64,000 nt of DNA from Pseudomonas marginalis (GCF_008692035.1 NZ_VTFG01000001.1:3101501-3165500); one strand, 5' to 3'. Counted from the first letter of the stretch, positions 1 through 9,888 are shown. Notes: generated by a model from the sequence alone, not told the origin. A program made the numbers and translations.

Positions 1-964
<964 letters not shown>

Positions 965-1002
965 CTATATATCCAGGCCGTAAGGCCATTCGCTAATTTG
1001 GG

Positions 1003-1494
1003 TTAGATGCTGAGTACTTTGTCGCCACGGGCAATCCCGGTGACACCACTGCGTACCGTTTCCAGAATCGAGGCCGTCCCGATCGACTGGATGAAGCTGT
1101 CCAGCTTGTCGCTCGTACCGGTCAGTTGAACGGTATAAACACTGGCGCTCACATCGACGATCTGCCCGCGATAAATATCGGTAGTGCGCTTGATCTCGGC
1201 ACGTTGGGCACCCGTAGCCTTGACCTTGACCAGCATCAGCTCGCGCTCGATGTGGGCACTTTCCGACAGGTCGACCAGCTTGACCACTTCGATCAGCTTG
1301 TTGAGGTTCTTGGTGATCTGCTCGATCACCTCATCGTGGCCCACGGTGGTCAACGTCAGGCGCGACAAAGTCGGGTCTTCGGTCGGCGCCACGGTCAGGC
1401 TTTCGATGTTGTAGTTGCGTTGCGAAAACAGGCCGACAACACGAGACAGAGCGCCGGGTTCGTTCTCCAGAAGCAGGGAGATAATGTGCCGCAT
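1003..1494 (-). CDS. ilvN: acetolactate synthase small (regulatory) subunit
   Basis: Regulatory subunit of acetohydroxyacid synthase (163 residues), also called IlvH. It carries the N-terminal ACT domain (MRHIISLLLENEPGALSRVV, residues 1-20), which binds valine and gives feedback inhibition, and a C-terminal small-subunit domain. An upstream in-frame extension to 1524 exists but would overlap the ilvI coding end; the ATG at 1494 matches the family N-terminus. The start lies 2 bases after the end of ilvI, so the two subunits are translationally linked. Complex partner is the neighbouring large subunit. Confidence 0.96.
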   Translation of the reverse strand: MRHIISLLLENEPGALSRVVGLFSQRNYNIESLTVAPTEDPTLSRLTLTTVGHDEVIEQITKNLNKLIEVVKLVDLSESAHIERELMLVKVKATGAQRAEIKRTTDIYRGQIVDVSASVYTVQLTGTSDKLDSFIQSIGTASILETVRSGVTGIARGDKVLSI

Positions 1495-1496
1495 GA

Positions 1497-3221
1497 TTAA
1501 GTACGCTCCGTCTTGTTCAGCCACATGTCGCGCATAGAGCCGTCTTTGATCTGCATCGGGTAGACGTGCTCACTGGTATCCACCTGAATATCGATGAACA
1601 CCAGGCGGTCCTTCATGGCGAACGCTTCTTCCATCTTCGGCTTCAGATCTTTCAGATCGGTGATGCGAATGCCAACGTGGCCATAAGCCTCAACCAATTT
1701 GATGAAATCCGGCAACGATTCCATATAGGAATGGGAGTGACGGCTACCGTAGCTCATGTCCTGCCACTGACGAACCATGCCCAGCACGCCGTTGTTCAAG
1801 CAGACAATCTTCACAGGAAGACCGTACTGCAGGCACGTCGACAGCTCCTGGATGTTCATCTGAATGCTGCCTTCACCAGTGACGCAGGCAACGTCAGAGT
1901 CCGGGAAACTCAGCTTCACCCCCATGGCTGCCGGGAAACCAAAGCCCATCGTGCCCAGGCCACCGGAGTTGATCCAGCGGTTAGGCTTGTCGAACTTGTA
2001 GTACTGCGCGGCGAACATCTGGTGCTGGCCCACATCGGAGGTCACAAAGGCGTCGCCCTTGGTCACTTCGCAGAGCGTCTCGATCACGGTTTGTGGCTTG
2101 ATGATGCTGCCGTCGCCCTTGTCATAAGGGAACAGGCCACGGTCACCACGCCATTCGTCGATCTGCTTCCACCAGCTGGCAACGGATTCCTTGTTCGGCG
2201 TCTCGCCGATGTCCTTGAGTGCAGCGACCATTTCGGTCAATACACTTTCTACCGGACCTACGATCGGCACATCGGCCTTGATGGTCTTGGAGATGGACGC
2301 CGGGTCGATGTCGATATGGATGATCTTGGCATTCGGGCAGAACTTGCTCGCGCCATTGATCACGCGGTCATCAAAACGCGCGCCCACTGCCAGGATCACG
2401 TCGGCGTGGTGCATGGTCAGGTTGGCGGTGTAGCTGCCGTGCATGCCCAGCATGCCCACGAACTGACGGTCCGTACCCGGGAATGCGCCGAGGCCCATCA
2501 GGGTGTTGGTGACCGGCAGCTTGAGCAGCTTGGCCAGTTCGGTCAGCGGTGCAGAACCGCCGCCCAGGATCACGCCACCACCTGAGTACAACACGGGACG
2601 CTTGGCCGCCAGGAGCATTTCTGCCGCCTTGCGGATTTGCCCCGAGTGCCCACGAACGGCCGGGCTGTAGGAACGCAGCTTGGCTTTCTTCGGGAAAACG
2701 TATTCGAATTTTTCAGCCGGGTTGGTCATGTCTTTCGGGATATCGACCACGACTGGACCCGGGCGACCGGACTGCGCGAGGTAGAAGGCCTTTTTCATGA
2801 CGTCCGGGATTTCCGACGCATGCTTGATCATGAAGCTGTGTTTCACGATCGGCCTGGAGATACCGATCATGTCGGTTTCCTGGAACGCATCGGTCCCCAC
2901 CATGGTGCTTGGCACCTGGCCGGAAATGATCACCATCGGGATGGAGTCCATATAAGCAGTCGCGATGCCAGTAATGGCATTGGTTGCGCCTGGGCCGGAG
3001 GTTACCAGTACCACACCGGCTTTACCGGTGGCACGGGCATAACCGTCAGCCATATGGGTCGCGGCCTGTTCGTGGCGAACCAGGATGTGGGTAACAGCCG
3101 GTTCCTTGAACAGTGCGTCGTAAACATGCAGCAGAGCACCACCTGGGTACCCGTAGATATAGTCGACGCCTTCGTCACGCAAAAAGCGGACGAGCATCTC
3201 ACCGCCAGATAAAAGCTCCAC
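1497..3221 (-). CDS. ilvI: acetolactate synthase large (catalytic) subunit
   Basis: ThDP- and FAD-dependent acetohydroxyacid synthase, first common step of branched-chain amino acid synthesis. The N-terminal ThDP domain shows [14 protein letters not shown] and the catalytic-Glu segment [18 protein letters not shown]; the C-terminal ThDP domain has [14 protein letters not shown], where the usual GDG is GEG. Start choice: two in-frame GTG codons occur at 3230 and 3221. The sequence GAGGTG covering the first one is a good ribosome-binding site 6 bases before the second, so translation most likely begins at 3221 ([10 protein letters not shown], 574 residues). First gene of the ilvI-ilvN-ilvC operon. 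Confidence 0.96.
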   Translation of the reverse strand: MELLSGGEMLVRFLRDEGVDYIYGYPGGALLHVYDALFKEPAVTHILVRHEQAATHMADGYARATGKAGVVLVTSGPGATNAITGIATAYMDSIPMVIISGQVPSTMVGTDAFQETDMIGISRPIVKHSFMIKHASEIPDVMKKAFYLAQSGRPGPVVVDIPKDMTNPAEKFEYVFPKKAKLRSYSPAVRGHSGQIRKAAEMLLAAKRPVLYSGGGVILGGGSAPLTELAKLLKLPVTNTLMGLGAFPGTDRQFVGMLGMHGSYTANLTMHHADVILAVGARFDDRVINGASKFCPNAKIIHIDIDPASISKTIKADVPIVGPVESVLTEMVAALKDIGETPNKESVASWWKQIDEWRGDRGLFPYDKGDGSIIKPQTVIETLCEVTKGDAFVTSDVGQHQMFAAQYYKFDKPNRWINSGGLGTMGFGFPAAMGVKLSFPDSDVACVTGEGSIQMNIQELSTCLQYGLPVKIVCLNNGVLGMVRQWQDMSYGSRHSHSYMESLPDFIKLVEAYGHVGIRITDLKDLKPKMEEAFAMKDRLVFIDIQVDTSEHVYPMQIKDGSMRDMWLNKTERT

Positions 3222-3652
3222 GTTGTTCACCTCTAAAACGCCAGAATACCGTCCGTTGAAAACCGACGGGTCTTAATAGGTTTACTTCTCAACAGAGCAT
3301 GAGCGACGGTGGTCGCCGACTACGTCAGCACTGACTGAGCAAGTATTGGGATCGTCCCAAGTGTTGCGGGCTTTTCCCACCCAGCGCGAGGTAACGCGTT
3401 GCGGGTGTAACAGGTCGGCGCGGATGTGCGCCTCATGATCTGCTGAGCGGGCCTGCTTCTGACAGTCCCGATACAGCGGACTTTGGATTCTTCTGTTTCA
3501 GGCCTCTCAAGTCAAGCAATAATTGCGCTTTTTTCCAACTAAGCGCATGAGAACGTAGAAGAAAGGGCTTTGAGGAGGGATAAAACTCGCCTGAATGTCG
3601 TCAAGCGGTAGAAATGTGCGCAAGACTGCCGGAAAAACCGGCAGCCAGGCAA
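3222..3652. other. 430-base leader/intergenic region upstream of ilvI
   Basis: No convincing gene. On the minus strand a possible 38-codon reading frame starts at the ATG near 3433 and ends in ILAQSVLT, but it lacks the run of Ile/Val/Leu codons of a classical attenuator peptide and a clear ribosome-binding site. Small stem-loops occur at 3346-3360 (TTGGGA-TCG-TCCCAA, 6 bp) and 3626-3644 (CTGCCGG-AAAAA-CCGGCAG, 7 bp, immediately after the yqcC stop and a possible weak terminator). The long leader suggests regulation of ilvI after initiation, but I cannot show the mechanism. Confidence 0.4.
3487..3515 (-). promoter_or_regulatory. candidate sigma-70 promoter for the ilvI operon
   Basis: On the minus strand TTGACT (3515-3510), a 17-base spacer, then AAGAAT (3492-3487). 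This would start transcription near 3480 and leave a leader of about 260 bases before ilvI. Confidence 0.5.
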
Positions 3653-3982
3653 TTAACGAGCGTCGACGATCAGTTGATCGAACTTTTTCAGCGCATTACG
3701 CAAGCCAAGGCTCTCTCGCGGCCGATCGGCATAGACCATCTCGGCCATTTCGAGAATGCCTGAAGCATTCGGCAACGGCAGGTCCTGTTCGAGGATCTGT
3801 TTCATGCGCACCAGGAAGATCCATTGCAACCACTGGTGGAAGTCCAGTGTGTCGACCGCAAACGGCTCGACGCTGCTGAGCGCCTCGACGCTTGGGGACA
3901 CCTCATCCCACCAGCCCTGCACGCGCAATTCGCGCTCGATCAGCAATAACTGTTCGGCAATCGCGGGAAACCGTGCATCCAT
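3653..3982 (-). CDS. YqcC family protein (DUF446)
   Basis: Small cytoplasmic protein of 109 residues recognised as the YqcC/DUF446 family from features such as LDFHQWLQWIFLVRMKQIL and the PxAxGIxxMAE-type segment (LPNASGILEMAEMVYADR). It is largely helical by composition, with no signal peptide or membrane segment. The biochemical role of the family is not established; in enterobacteria it is found beside the tRNA pseudouridine synthase TruC, which is not next to it here. Its ATG overlaps the stop of the upstream lipoprotein gene by one base (TGATG), so the two are probably co-translated. Confidence 0.85.
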   Translation of the reverse strand: MDARFPAIAEQLLLIERELRVQGWWDEVSPSVEALSSVEPFAVDTLDFHQWLQWIFLVRMKQILEQDLPLPNASGILEMAEMVYADRPRESLGLRNALKKFDQLIVDAR

Positions 3983-4716
3983 CAGAGGCTGACCTTGGCT
4001 TTTTGCCGAGCCTGGGCAGCGCCGGCAGCGTCACCTTGTGCTGCACGCGCATCGCCGATCAACGCCCACAGGCTGGCTTGCAGGTCGGGACGACCGTTGG
4101 CCAGCGTGAGACCACGACGAGCAAATTGTTCGGCCTGGGGCGCATCGCCCTGGGCCATGCGTACCTGGGCCAGGCGATACAGCACTTGCGGCTCGCGCGG
4201 AGCAACACGTTGCGCACGCTCAAGGCTGGATGACGCACCATTCAAGTCACCACCCGCCTGCTGTTGCTGCGCGGTGGTCAGCAAGGCCAGCACCGGGCCG
4301 TCCAATTGCTCGTCGGCTGACAAGCCGCCAGCGCTGGAGGACGATGGAATGCCACTCGGCGTCGACGGCATGGTGTAGGTACCCTGGTTGATCGGCGCGG
4401 TCTGCATCGGCGCGGCATCGATCGGCCCGGAGGTGCTTGGCCCAGGCGTCCAAGGCTCGGCACTGATTGGCGCCGAGGTAGCTGCACCGCCGCCCGGCAC
4501 CATCACGACCACACCCGAATCCTGCGGCACGGCCTGAGGCCTGGCCTGGGCCGGACGGTTGGTCACGGTTTGGCGGAAACCGCCATTGGCCGAGATACGG
4601 TCATTATTGGAGACAGCTGTACTCGAATCCACCACAGGAATAGAGCCGCGCTGCACGCTGGAGCAACCGCCGAGCAAAGCCAGAGCTGTAATAGCTGGAA
4701 TCCACCACTTGTTCAC
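3982..4716 (-). CDS. TPR-containing outer-membrane-type lipoprotein
   Basis: A 244-residue secreted protein. The N-terminus WIPAITALALLGGCSS is a lipoprotein signal with lipobox LGGC, lipid-bearing Cys about residue 18. A Pro/Ser/Thr-rich linker (about 50-125) precedes tetratricopeptide-like repeats (about 135-240) with patterns such as GDLNGASSSLERAQRVAPREPQVLYRLAQ. It lies 16 bases downstream of mrcB and overlaps the yqcC start. The position suggests a partner or regulator of PBP1b, analogous to LpoB-type activators, but it has no clear LpoB domain, so that role is inference only. Residue 19 is Ser, which favours outer-membrane sorting. Confidence 0.85.
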   Translation of the reverse strand: MNKWWIPAITALALLGGCSSVQRGSIPVVDSSTAVSNNDRISANGGFRQTVTNRPAQARPQAVPQDSGVVVMVPGGGAATSAPISAEPWTPGPSTSGPIDAAPMQTAPINQGTYTMPSTPSGIPSSSSAGGLSADEQLDGPVLALLTTAQQQQAGGDLNGASSSLERAQRVAPREPQVLYRLAQVRMAQGDAPQAEQFARRGLTLANGRPDLQASLWALIGDARAAQGDAAGAAQARQKAKVSL

Positions 4717-4732
4717 TTGAAACCCTCTTTGC

Positions 4733-7057
4733 TTAATTCATCCAGCCCTTGACCCAATCCATCACCGATTCCGCATCTGCAGGGGCTCCGCCACCGCACG
4801 CAGCACCGGCTGGTGGTTCGCTGCCGCGAATATACGGCATCTGCACCGCGCCCGGACAGTTGGCATCGGAGCCCTGGCCGGTATGCGGATCAATCCAGGC
4901 CTGCACGATGTTATCCGGCTGCGGCATGTTCAACGGCAGCGGATCGGCCTTGCGCATGAAACTGGTCCAGACCTGCAGCGCGCCGGTGGCACCGGTGAAC
5001 GGCGTCTTGCCATTGTCGTCACGGCCCAGCCATACCACGGCGAGCACATCCTGGCCGAAACCTGCGAACCAGCTGTCGCGCGAGTCGTTACTGGTACCGG
5101 TCTTGCCCGCCAGTGTCAGGTTGGCAGGCAACACCTTATAGACCGAGCTGCCGGTACCTTCACGCATCACACGTTGCATGGCGTTCTGGATCAGATAGAT
5201 GGAGCCCGCGTCGAAGCGTTGCTGAATCTGGAACGGATAGCGCTTGAGTGGCTCACCCTCGGCCGTCAGTACACTGCGGATCCCGCGCATCGGGGTATTG
5301 AAGCCACCGTTGGCGAGGGTCTGGTACATGGTCGCCACTTCAATCGGCGTCATGGCACCGGCCCCCAGCAGAATCGACGGGAAAGCCGGGAATTCGCGGG
5401 TGATGCCCAGGCGCGCCAGTGTCTTGAGGACATTCGGCACGCCAACCTCCAAGCCGAGCCGGGACGTGGAAATGTTGTAGGAATGGGCCAAGCCCTGGTA
5501 CAGGAACACCGTACCGTGGGAGCGGCGATCAAAGTTCTGCGGCGTCCAGACCTGGCCGTCGCCCCCCTTGACCGACAGCGGATCATCCGACAGCCAACTG
5601 GTGAGGGTGTATTTGCTCGGTTTTTCCAGCGCCGTCAGGTAGACCGCCGGCTTGACCAGCGAGCCGATCGGCCGCACGGCATCCAGTGCGCGGTTGAAAC
5701 CGGCAAAGCTGGCCTGGCGACTGCCGATCATGGCCTGGACTTCACCGGTTTCCGGGTTGGTCACCACCATGGCGGCTTCTACTTCGTCGGCGCCCTTACG
5801 GCCCGTCAGGCGCTTGAAGGTGTCGTTGACCGATGCTTCTGCCTTCATCTGCAGGATCGGGTCGAAGCTGGTGAAGATCCGCAGGCCTTCTTCGGTCAAG
5901 TCTTCGTCGCGATAGTCTTCACGCAACTGGCGCTTTACCAGATCGATAAAGCCTGGGAATGAACTGTCCGCCAACTTCCCGCGGGTTGTCACACCCAGTG
6001 GCATTTTCTTCGCCGCGGCCACTTGTTCCGCCGTGGCAACGCCTTGCTGTTCAAGCACATCGAGCACCAGGTTACGGCGCTCAAGCGCACGCTCCGGATT
6101 ACGACGCGGGTTGTAGTAGGAAGGCCCCTTGACCATGCCCACCAACAAGGCCACTTGATGCAGCTTCAACTCCGACAGCGGTTGACCGAAGAAGAACTGG
6201 CTGGCCAAACCGAAGCCGTGCACCGCGCGCTGACCATCCTGGCCGACGAATACCTCGTTGAGGTACGCCTCAAGGATCTCCTGCTTGCTGTAGTGCAACT
6301 CGAGCAGCATCGCCATCATGGCTTCGGTGAGCTTACGGGTCAGGCTGCGCTCGTTGGTCAGGTAGAAGTTCTTCACCAACTGCTGGGTCAGCGTACTGCC
6401 GCCCTGGGTCATCCTGCCGCCGGAAGTATTCACCCAGACGGCACGGGCAATCGACTTCGGCGAAACGCCCCAGTGACTATAAAAGTCGCGGTCCTCTACA
6501 GCCACCAACGTTTCCAGTAGATACGGCGGCACCTGATCAAGCTTGATCAGGATGCGATCTTCAAGGTTCTTCGGGTAAATCCCGCCGATCATCAGCGGTT
6601 CAAGGCGTACCACCGGCAACTTCGAGCCGTTGAGGGACGACAGTTCGGCCACGTAGTCGCCGGAGAAGCGCACGCGCACAGGCTGGGCTTTCTCCAGCCC
6701 TTCATAGAACTGAAAACCGCGAGTATTGAGGTCGACGGTGTTGCCGCTGACCGCAGCCGCCCCCGGACCATTGCTCACGGGTTCGCGTCGATAGCCCAGG
6801 GCGTCGAGTTCGGTGAGGAAGTCATCCTTGCTCAGCTTCTGGCCGGTGAACAGTTCCAGCGGGCGTGCGTACACCTTGGCCGGGATAGTCCAGCGCTTGC
6901 CGGAGAACTTCTCCTGGACCACAGCGTCGAGGTACACCGCAAAGCCAGCGAGCACCACAAGGCCTACAAGGCCGAGCTTGAGCGCCCAGCCAAGCCACGG
7001 GCGCAGGCCGCGGGAAGGAGGTTTTTTACGGGAACGGGGAGATCGGGTTCGAGTCAT
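4733..7057 (-). CDS. mrcB: penicillin-binding protein 1B (bifunctional transglycosylase/transpeptidase)
   Basis: Class A PBP polymerising and cross-linking peptidoglycan; 774 residues, typical for PBP1b. A short basic cytoplasmic tail (RSPRSRKKPPSRG) precedes one transmembrane helix (about 22-45), a UB2H-like region, the GT51 transglycosylase with catalytic Glu in VAVEDRDFYSHWG, and a C-terminal transpeptidase with SxxK serine motif GSLVKP, SxN motif HSYNIS and KTG motif GKTGTS. All three transpeptidase motifs are intact. Transcribed toward the lipoprotein and yqcC genes as a likely operon. Confidence 0.97.
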   Translation of the reverse strand: MTRTRSPRSRKKPPSRGLRPWLGWALKLGLVGLVVLAGFAVYLDAVVQEKFSGKRWTIPAKVYARPLELFTGQKLSKDDFLTELDALGYRREPVSNGPGAAAVSGNTVDLNTRGFQFYEGLEKAQPVRVRFSGDYVAELSSLNGSKLPVVRLEPLMIGGIYPKNLEDRILIKLDQVPPYLLETLVAVEDRDFYSHWGVSPKSIARAVWVNTSGGRMTQGGSTLTQQLVKNFYLTNERSLTRKLTEAMMAMLLELHYSKQEILEAYLNEVFVGQDGQRAVHGFGLASQFFFGQPLSELKLHQVALLVGMVKGPSYYNPRRNPERALERRNLVLDVLEQQGVATAEQVAAAKKMPLGVTTRGKLADSSFPGFIDLVKRQLREDYRDEDLTEEGLRIFTSFDPILQMKAEASVNDTFKRLTGRKGADEVEAAMVVTNPETGEVQAMIGSRQASFAGFNRALDAVRPIGSLVKPAVYLTALEKPSKYTLTSWLSDDPLSVKGGDGQVWTPQNFDRRSHGTVFLYQGLAHSYNISTSRLGLEVGVPNVLKTLARLGITREFPAFPSILLGAGAMTPIEVATMYQTLANGGFNTPMRGIRSVLTAEGEPLKRYPFQIQQRFDAGSIYLIQNAMQRVMREGTGSSVYKVLPANLTLAGKTGTSNDSRDSWFAGFGQDVLAVVWLGRDDNGKTPFTGATGALQVWTSFMRKADPLPLNMPQPDNIVQAWIDPHTGQGSDANCPGAVQMPYIRGSEPPAGAACGGGAPADAESVMDWVKGWMN

Positions 7058-7109
7058 GGCGGCGGATTATACGCACTTTATTGATGATCAACATGAGCCG
7101 GACAGCGGT

Positions 7110-7137
7110 TTGCACGACCGCCCGTAGCAGCCATAAT
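7110..7137 (+). promoter_or_regulatory. candidate sigma-70 promoter for the 7176 gene
   Basis: TTGCAC (7110-7115), 16-base spacer, CATAAT (7132-7137). It sits 39 bases before the GTG start at 7176 in the divergent gap with mrcB. Confidence 0.45.
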
Positions 7138-7175
7138 GCGCGCCATGATCTCCCCCCGACTCTGAAGGATCGCCC

Positions 7176-8732
7176 GTGAGCCAGTCACTGATCGCAGCCC
7201 TGCAAAACCCGGCTTTGTACCCTCATCCGGTTGAAGCGTTCCAGGTCATCGAAACGCATATTTCATGGGTGGTCCTGACCGGCCCCTATGCCTATAAATT
7301 GAAGAAACCGATGAACTTCGGGTTCCTGGACTTCACCGACCTGGAGAAACGCGGGCACTTCTGCAACGAAGAACTGCGCCTCAACCAACGCCTGACCACA
7401 GATCTGTATCTGGAAGTGTTGCCGATTACCGGTACAGCCGAAGCCCCACAATTGGGTGGCGACGGCCCGGTGATCGAATATGCCCTGAAGATGCGTCAGT
7501 TCCCGCAAAGCCAATTGCTCAGTACTTTGCAGGCCAATGGCGAATTGACCGCCACGCACATCGATGAAATGGCCAGGCAGATCGCACGCTTTCACCTCAC
7601 CGCACCAAAAGTGCCGCAGGACCACGCGGCCGGCACCCCCGATGAAGTGATGGCGCCGGTACGGCAGAACTTCGACCAGATCCGTCCATTCCTCAGCGAC
7701 AAGGCCGACCTGATTCAACTGGAAGCCCTGCAAGCCTGGGCCGAAAGCAGCTTCGAGCGCCTGAAACCGCTGCTGGCACAGCGCAAGCTCGACGGTTTCA
7801 CCCGCGAGTGCCACGGTGATATCCACCTCGGCAACGCCACCTTGATTGACGGCAACGTGGTGATCTTCGACTGCATCGAGTTCAACGAGCCGTTTCGCTT
7901 CACCGATGTGTACGCCGACACCGCTTTCCTGGCCATGGACCTGGAAGACCGCGGCCTCAAGTCCCTGGCGCGGCGCTTTATCAGCCAGTACCTGGAACTG
8001 ACCGGTGACTATCAGGGCCTTGAAGTGCTGAACTTCTACAAAGCCTACCGCGCCCTGGTGCGTGCCAAGGTGTCGCTGTTCAGCATGCCGAGCGAGGCAA
8101 GCCCGGTACAGCGCGCCACCACCCTGCGCCAATACCGCAACTACGCCAACCTGGCGGAAAGCTACAGCACCATTCCATCGCGCTTCCTGGCAATTACCCA
8201 TGGCGTCTCGGCAGTGGGCAAAAGCCACGTGGCCATGCGCCTGGTGGAAGCATTGGGCGCTGTACGCCTGCGCTCGGACGTGGAGCGCAAGCGCATGTTC
8301 GGCGAGCAGCAGGTGGAAAACACGCCCCAGGCTGGCATCTATGCGTCCGACGCCAGCGCCAGGACCTACGCTCGCTTGAATGACATCGCGGATACCGTGC
8401 TGCGCGCCGGCTTCCCGGTAGTACTGGATGCCACCTTCCTCAAACGCGAACAACGCGACGCCGCAGCCAAAGTGGCCGAAGCCACGGGGGCGCCTTTCCT
8501 GATCCTGGACTGCAACGCGCCACAGGCGGTTATCACCAGTTGGTTGGCGCAACGTCAGGCCGACAAAAACGATCCATCCGACGCGACCCTGAGCGTTATC
8601 GAAGAACAACAGGCCAACCGTGACCCACTGACCGCTGAAGAACTGTTACTGAGTAAACGCGTCGAGACCAATCAAAGCGGGACCCTCGATGCGTTGGTCG
8701 CACAAATTCGCCAGCGCCTGCCAGGTCTGTAA
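7176..8732 (+). CDS. fused aminoglycoside-phosphotransferase-like and P-loop kinase-like protein
   Basis: A 518-residue two-domain protein. The N-terminal half (about 1-330) resembles the APH/choline-kinase fold, with Brenner-type catalytic loop HGDIHLGN followed by DCIEFN. The C-terminal half (about 335-515) is a small AAA/adenylate-kinase-like P-loop domain with Walker A GVSAVGKS and a kinase-like RLRSDVERKR segment. The start is GTG with GAAGGA 6 bases upstream. Substrate unknown; this bifunctional architecture is widespread in proteobacteria but functionally uncharacterised as far as I know. Not evidence of drug resistance. Confidence 0.8.
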   Translation: MSQSLIAALQNPALYPHPVEAFQVIETHISWVVLTGPYAYKLKKPMNFGFLDFTDLEKRGHFCNEELRLNQRLTTDLYLEVLPITGTAEAPQLGGDGPVIEYALKMRQFPQSQLLSTLQANGELTATHIDEMARQIARFHLTAPKVPQDHAAGTPDEVMAPVRQNFDQIRPFLSDKADLIQLEALQAWAESSFERLKPLLAQRKLDGFTRECHGDIHLGNATLIDGNVVIFDCIEFNEPFRFTDVYADTAFLAMDLEDRGLKSLARRFISQYLELTGDYQGLEVLNFYKAYRALVRAKVSLFSMPSEASPVQRATTLRQYRNYANLAESYSTIPSRFLAITHGVSAVGKSHVAMRLVEALGAVRLRSDVERKRMFGEQQVENTPQAGIYASDASARTYARLNDIADTVLRAGFPVVLDATFLKREQRDAAAKVAEATGAPFLILDCNAPQAVITSWLAQRQADKNDPSDATLSVIEEQQANRDPLTAEELLLSKRVETNQSGTLDALVAQIRQRLPGL

Positions 8733-8737
8733 GAAAA

Positions 8738-8780
8738 ATTTCTTGGGCGTGTCGTCTACTTGGACGCACGCCCAAGAAAT
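8738..8780 (+). terminator. 14-bp perfect inverted repeat after the kinase-like gene
   Basis: ATTTCTTGGGCGTG (8738-8751) and CACGCCCAAGAAAT (8767-8780) are perfect complements around a 15-base loop. It begins 5 bases after the stop. There is no U-run, and a TATAAT box follows at 8789-8794, so it may be a terminator or an operator for the next gene. Confidence 0.5.
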
Positions 8781-8788
8781 AGTGGCAC

Positions 8789-8794
8789 TATAAT
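8789..8794 (+). promoter_or_regulatory. candidate -10 box for the pentapeptide-repeat gene
   Basis: A consensus TATAAT lies 30 bases before the ATG at 8825, immediately after the inverted repeat. No good -35 element at 16-18 bases is visible, so initiation may need an activator. Confidence 0.35.
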
Positions 8795-8824
8795 GGCGTC
8801 ATAATTCCAACAGGAGTCGTTTTC

Positions 8825-9169
8825 ATGAGTCAGCCCAAGCTTCTAGATACACCGCTCTACGCACTCCTGCATAAAGACGATATCCGTGGTTTCAACCAGG
8901 AACGCCCTGCAGGCGGCATTATCGACATGCGTGGTGGCGACTTCCGTGGACTGGACCTGCGCGACCTGAACGCCACCGGCGTGGACTTCACCGACGCGTA
9001 TTTCCGCTCCGCCGACTTGCGCGGCCTGGATTTGCGCGACTGCTCACTGGAAGGCGCCAGCCTGGCCCATGCGCAGATTTCGGGCACCTACTTCCCGCCT
9101 GAATTGACTGCCGATGAGATCCTCATGTCGGTCAATTTCGGCACGCGACTGCGCTACCGCACCAAGTAA
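8825..9169 (+). CDS. small pentapeptide-repeat protein
   Basis: A 114-residue soluble protein. Residues about 35-80 form A(D/N)LxX-type pentapeptide repeats (GGDFRGLDLRDLNATGVDFT, then SADLRGLDLRDCSLEGASLA), about nine repeats expected to build a short right-handed quadrilateral beta-helix. A conserved-looking non-repeat N-terminus (LYALLHKDDIRGFNQERP) and C-terminus (LTADEILMSVNFGTRLRY) flank it. Clear ribosome-binding site AGGAG before the ATG. Much shorter than gyrase-protecting Qnr/MfpA proteins, so that function should not be assumed. Role unknown. Confidence 0.85.
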   Translation: MSQPKLLDTPLYALLHKDDIRGFNQERPAGGIIDMRGGDFRGLDLRDLNATGVDFTDAYFRSADLRGLDLRDCSLEGASLAHAQISGTYFPPELTADEILMSVNFGTRLRYRTK

Positions 9170-9187
9170 GATTCGATCCAAGCCCGA

Positions 9188-9204
9188 CTACGCGCAACGC
9201 GTAG
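9188..9204 (+). terminator. stem-loop after the pentapeptide-repeat gene
   Basis: CTACGCG-CAA-CGCGTAG, a perfect 7-bp stem with 3-base loop, 19 bases after the stop codon. There is no T-run, so it is a weak terminator or a transcript-end structure. Confidence 0.35.
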
Positions 9205-9371
9205 CGGGTGCTTCACGCCTGCCCCGCGTCAAAATCCCCGCGCCATTCTTATAAGCTTTTTGGCCGTTTCGGACCAAAGAACTACGCTTTTCCTACTGAG
9301 CGCTACACTGCTGTTCAGGCCTGCCTGGTCACGATACCCACCGCACCATTCGGCCGTCGCAAGGAGGCTTG

Positions 9372-9644
9372 ATGAACGATGAGCTGCAACACCTGAAAAA
9401 CCTCGGCAAGACGTCAGCGCAGTGGCTGCATGCGGTGGGCATCCACAGTGCATCCGACTTGCGCCGCCTGGGAGCGGTCGATGCGTATCGAGCCGTCAGG
9501 ACTCGCGGGTTTCGCGCATCAAAAGTGTTGCTCTATGCGATCGAAGGGGCCCTGATGGACGTGCACTGGAATGACATTCCGGTCGAGCGTAAGGAGGCGT
9601 TGAACCGCCAGCTGGATGCCATTTCAGCGCGCCAGAAGAGCTAG
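9372..9644 (+). CDS. TfoX/Sxy C-terminal-domain protein
   Basis: A 90-residue protein consisting of only the TfoX C-terminal domain: LKNLGKTSAQWLHAVGIHSA is the helix-hairpin-helix-like signature, with GFRASKVLLYAIEGAL following. There is no N-terminal TfoX domain, so it is not a full Sxy/TfoX competence regulator. Start: AAGGAGG at 9361-9367 is spaced correctly for the ATG at 9372 and too close for the in-frame TTG at 9369. It precedes PrrF by about 110 bases. Function unknown. Confidence 0.8.
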   Translation: MNDELQHLKNLGKTSAQWLHAVGIHSASDLRRLGAVDAYRAVRTRGFRASKVLLYAIEGALMDVHWNDIPVERKEALNRQLDAISARQKS

Positions 9645-9722
9645 ATCGTCAGCAAGGCCCAATGTTTATGCGCACTTCGAACGGACGTTTGAGGAAAAAC
9701 GCAGATCCTTCAAAAACAACTG

Positions 9723-9754
9723 TTGACTCTCAAATGAGAATCGTTATGATTATC
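9723..9754 (+). promoter_or_regulatory. PrrF promoter with overlapping Fur box
   Basis: TTGACT (9723-9728), 16-base spacer, TATGAT (9745-9750). A Fur-box-like 19-mer, GAGAATCGTTATGATTATC at 9736-9754, matches 14 of 19 positions of the classical consensus by eye and covers the -10. This is the expected arrangement for Fur-Fe(II) repression of PrrF. Confidence 0.85.
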
Positions 9755-9756
9755 AC

Positions 9757-9869
9757 AACTGGTCGCGAGATCAGCCGATAACTGAAAGACCATTGGTTCG
9801 GACTCTCAGATTATCTCCTCATCAGGCTAATCACGGTTATTTGACCCGGCTTTTGCCGGGTCTTTTTTT
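9757..9869 (+). ncRNA. prrF: PrrF iron-responsive small RNA
   Basis: Recognised from the conserved 5' segment AACTGGTCGCGAGATCAGCC and the conserved stretch TATCTCCTCATCAGGCTAATCACGG, about 113 nt in all, ending in an intrinsic terminator. PrrF is the Pseudomonas functional analogue of RyhB: under iron starvation it base-pairs with Hfq help to mRNAs of iron-containing proteins and lowers their expression. P. aeruginosa has two tandem copies here; only one is present in this window. Exact 5' end is inferred from the promoter. Confidence 0.9.
9843..9869 (+). terminator. intrinsic terminator of PrrF
   Basis: GACCCGGC-TTTT-GCCGGGTC (8-bp perfect stem, 9843-9862) followed by seven T residues (9863-9869). 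Confidence 0.93.
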
Positions 9870-9888
9870 GCCTGTGAAAAAGCACGCC

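Noticed and set aside
7176..8732. Aminoglycoside resistance gene
   Set aside because: The APH-like domain is fused to a P-loop domain and sits in core chromosome; it is a house-type kinase-like family and not a resistance determinant.
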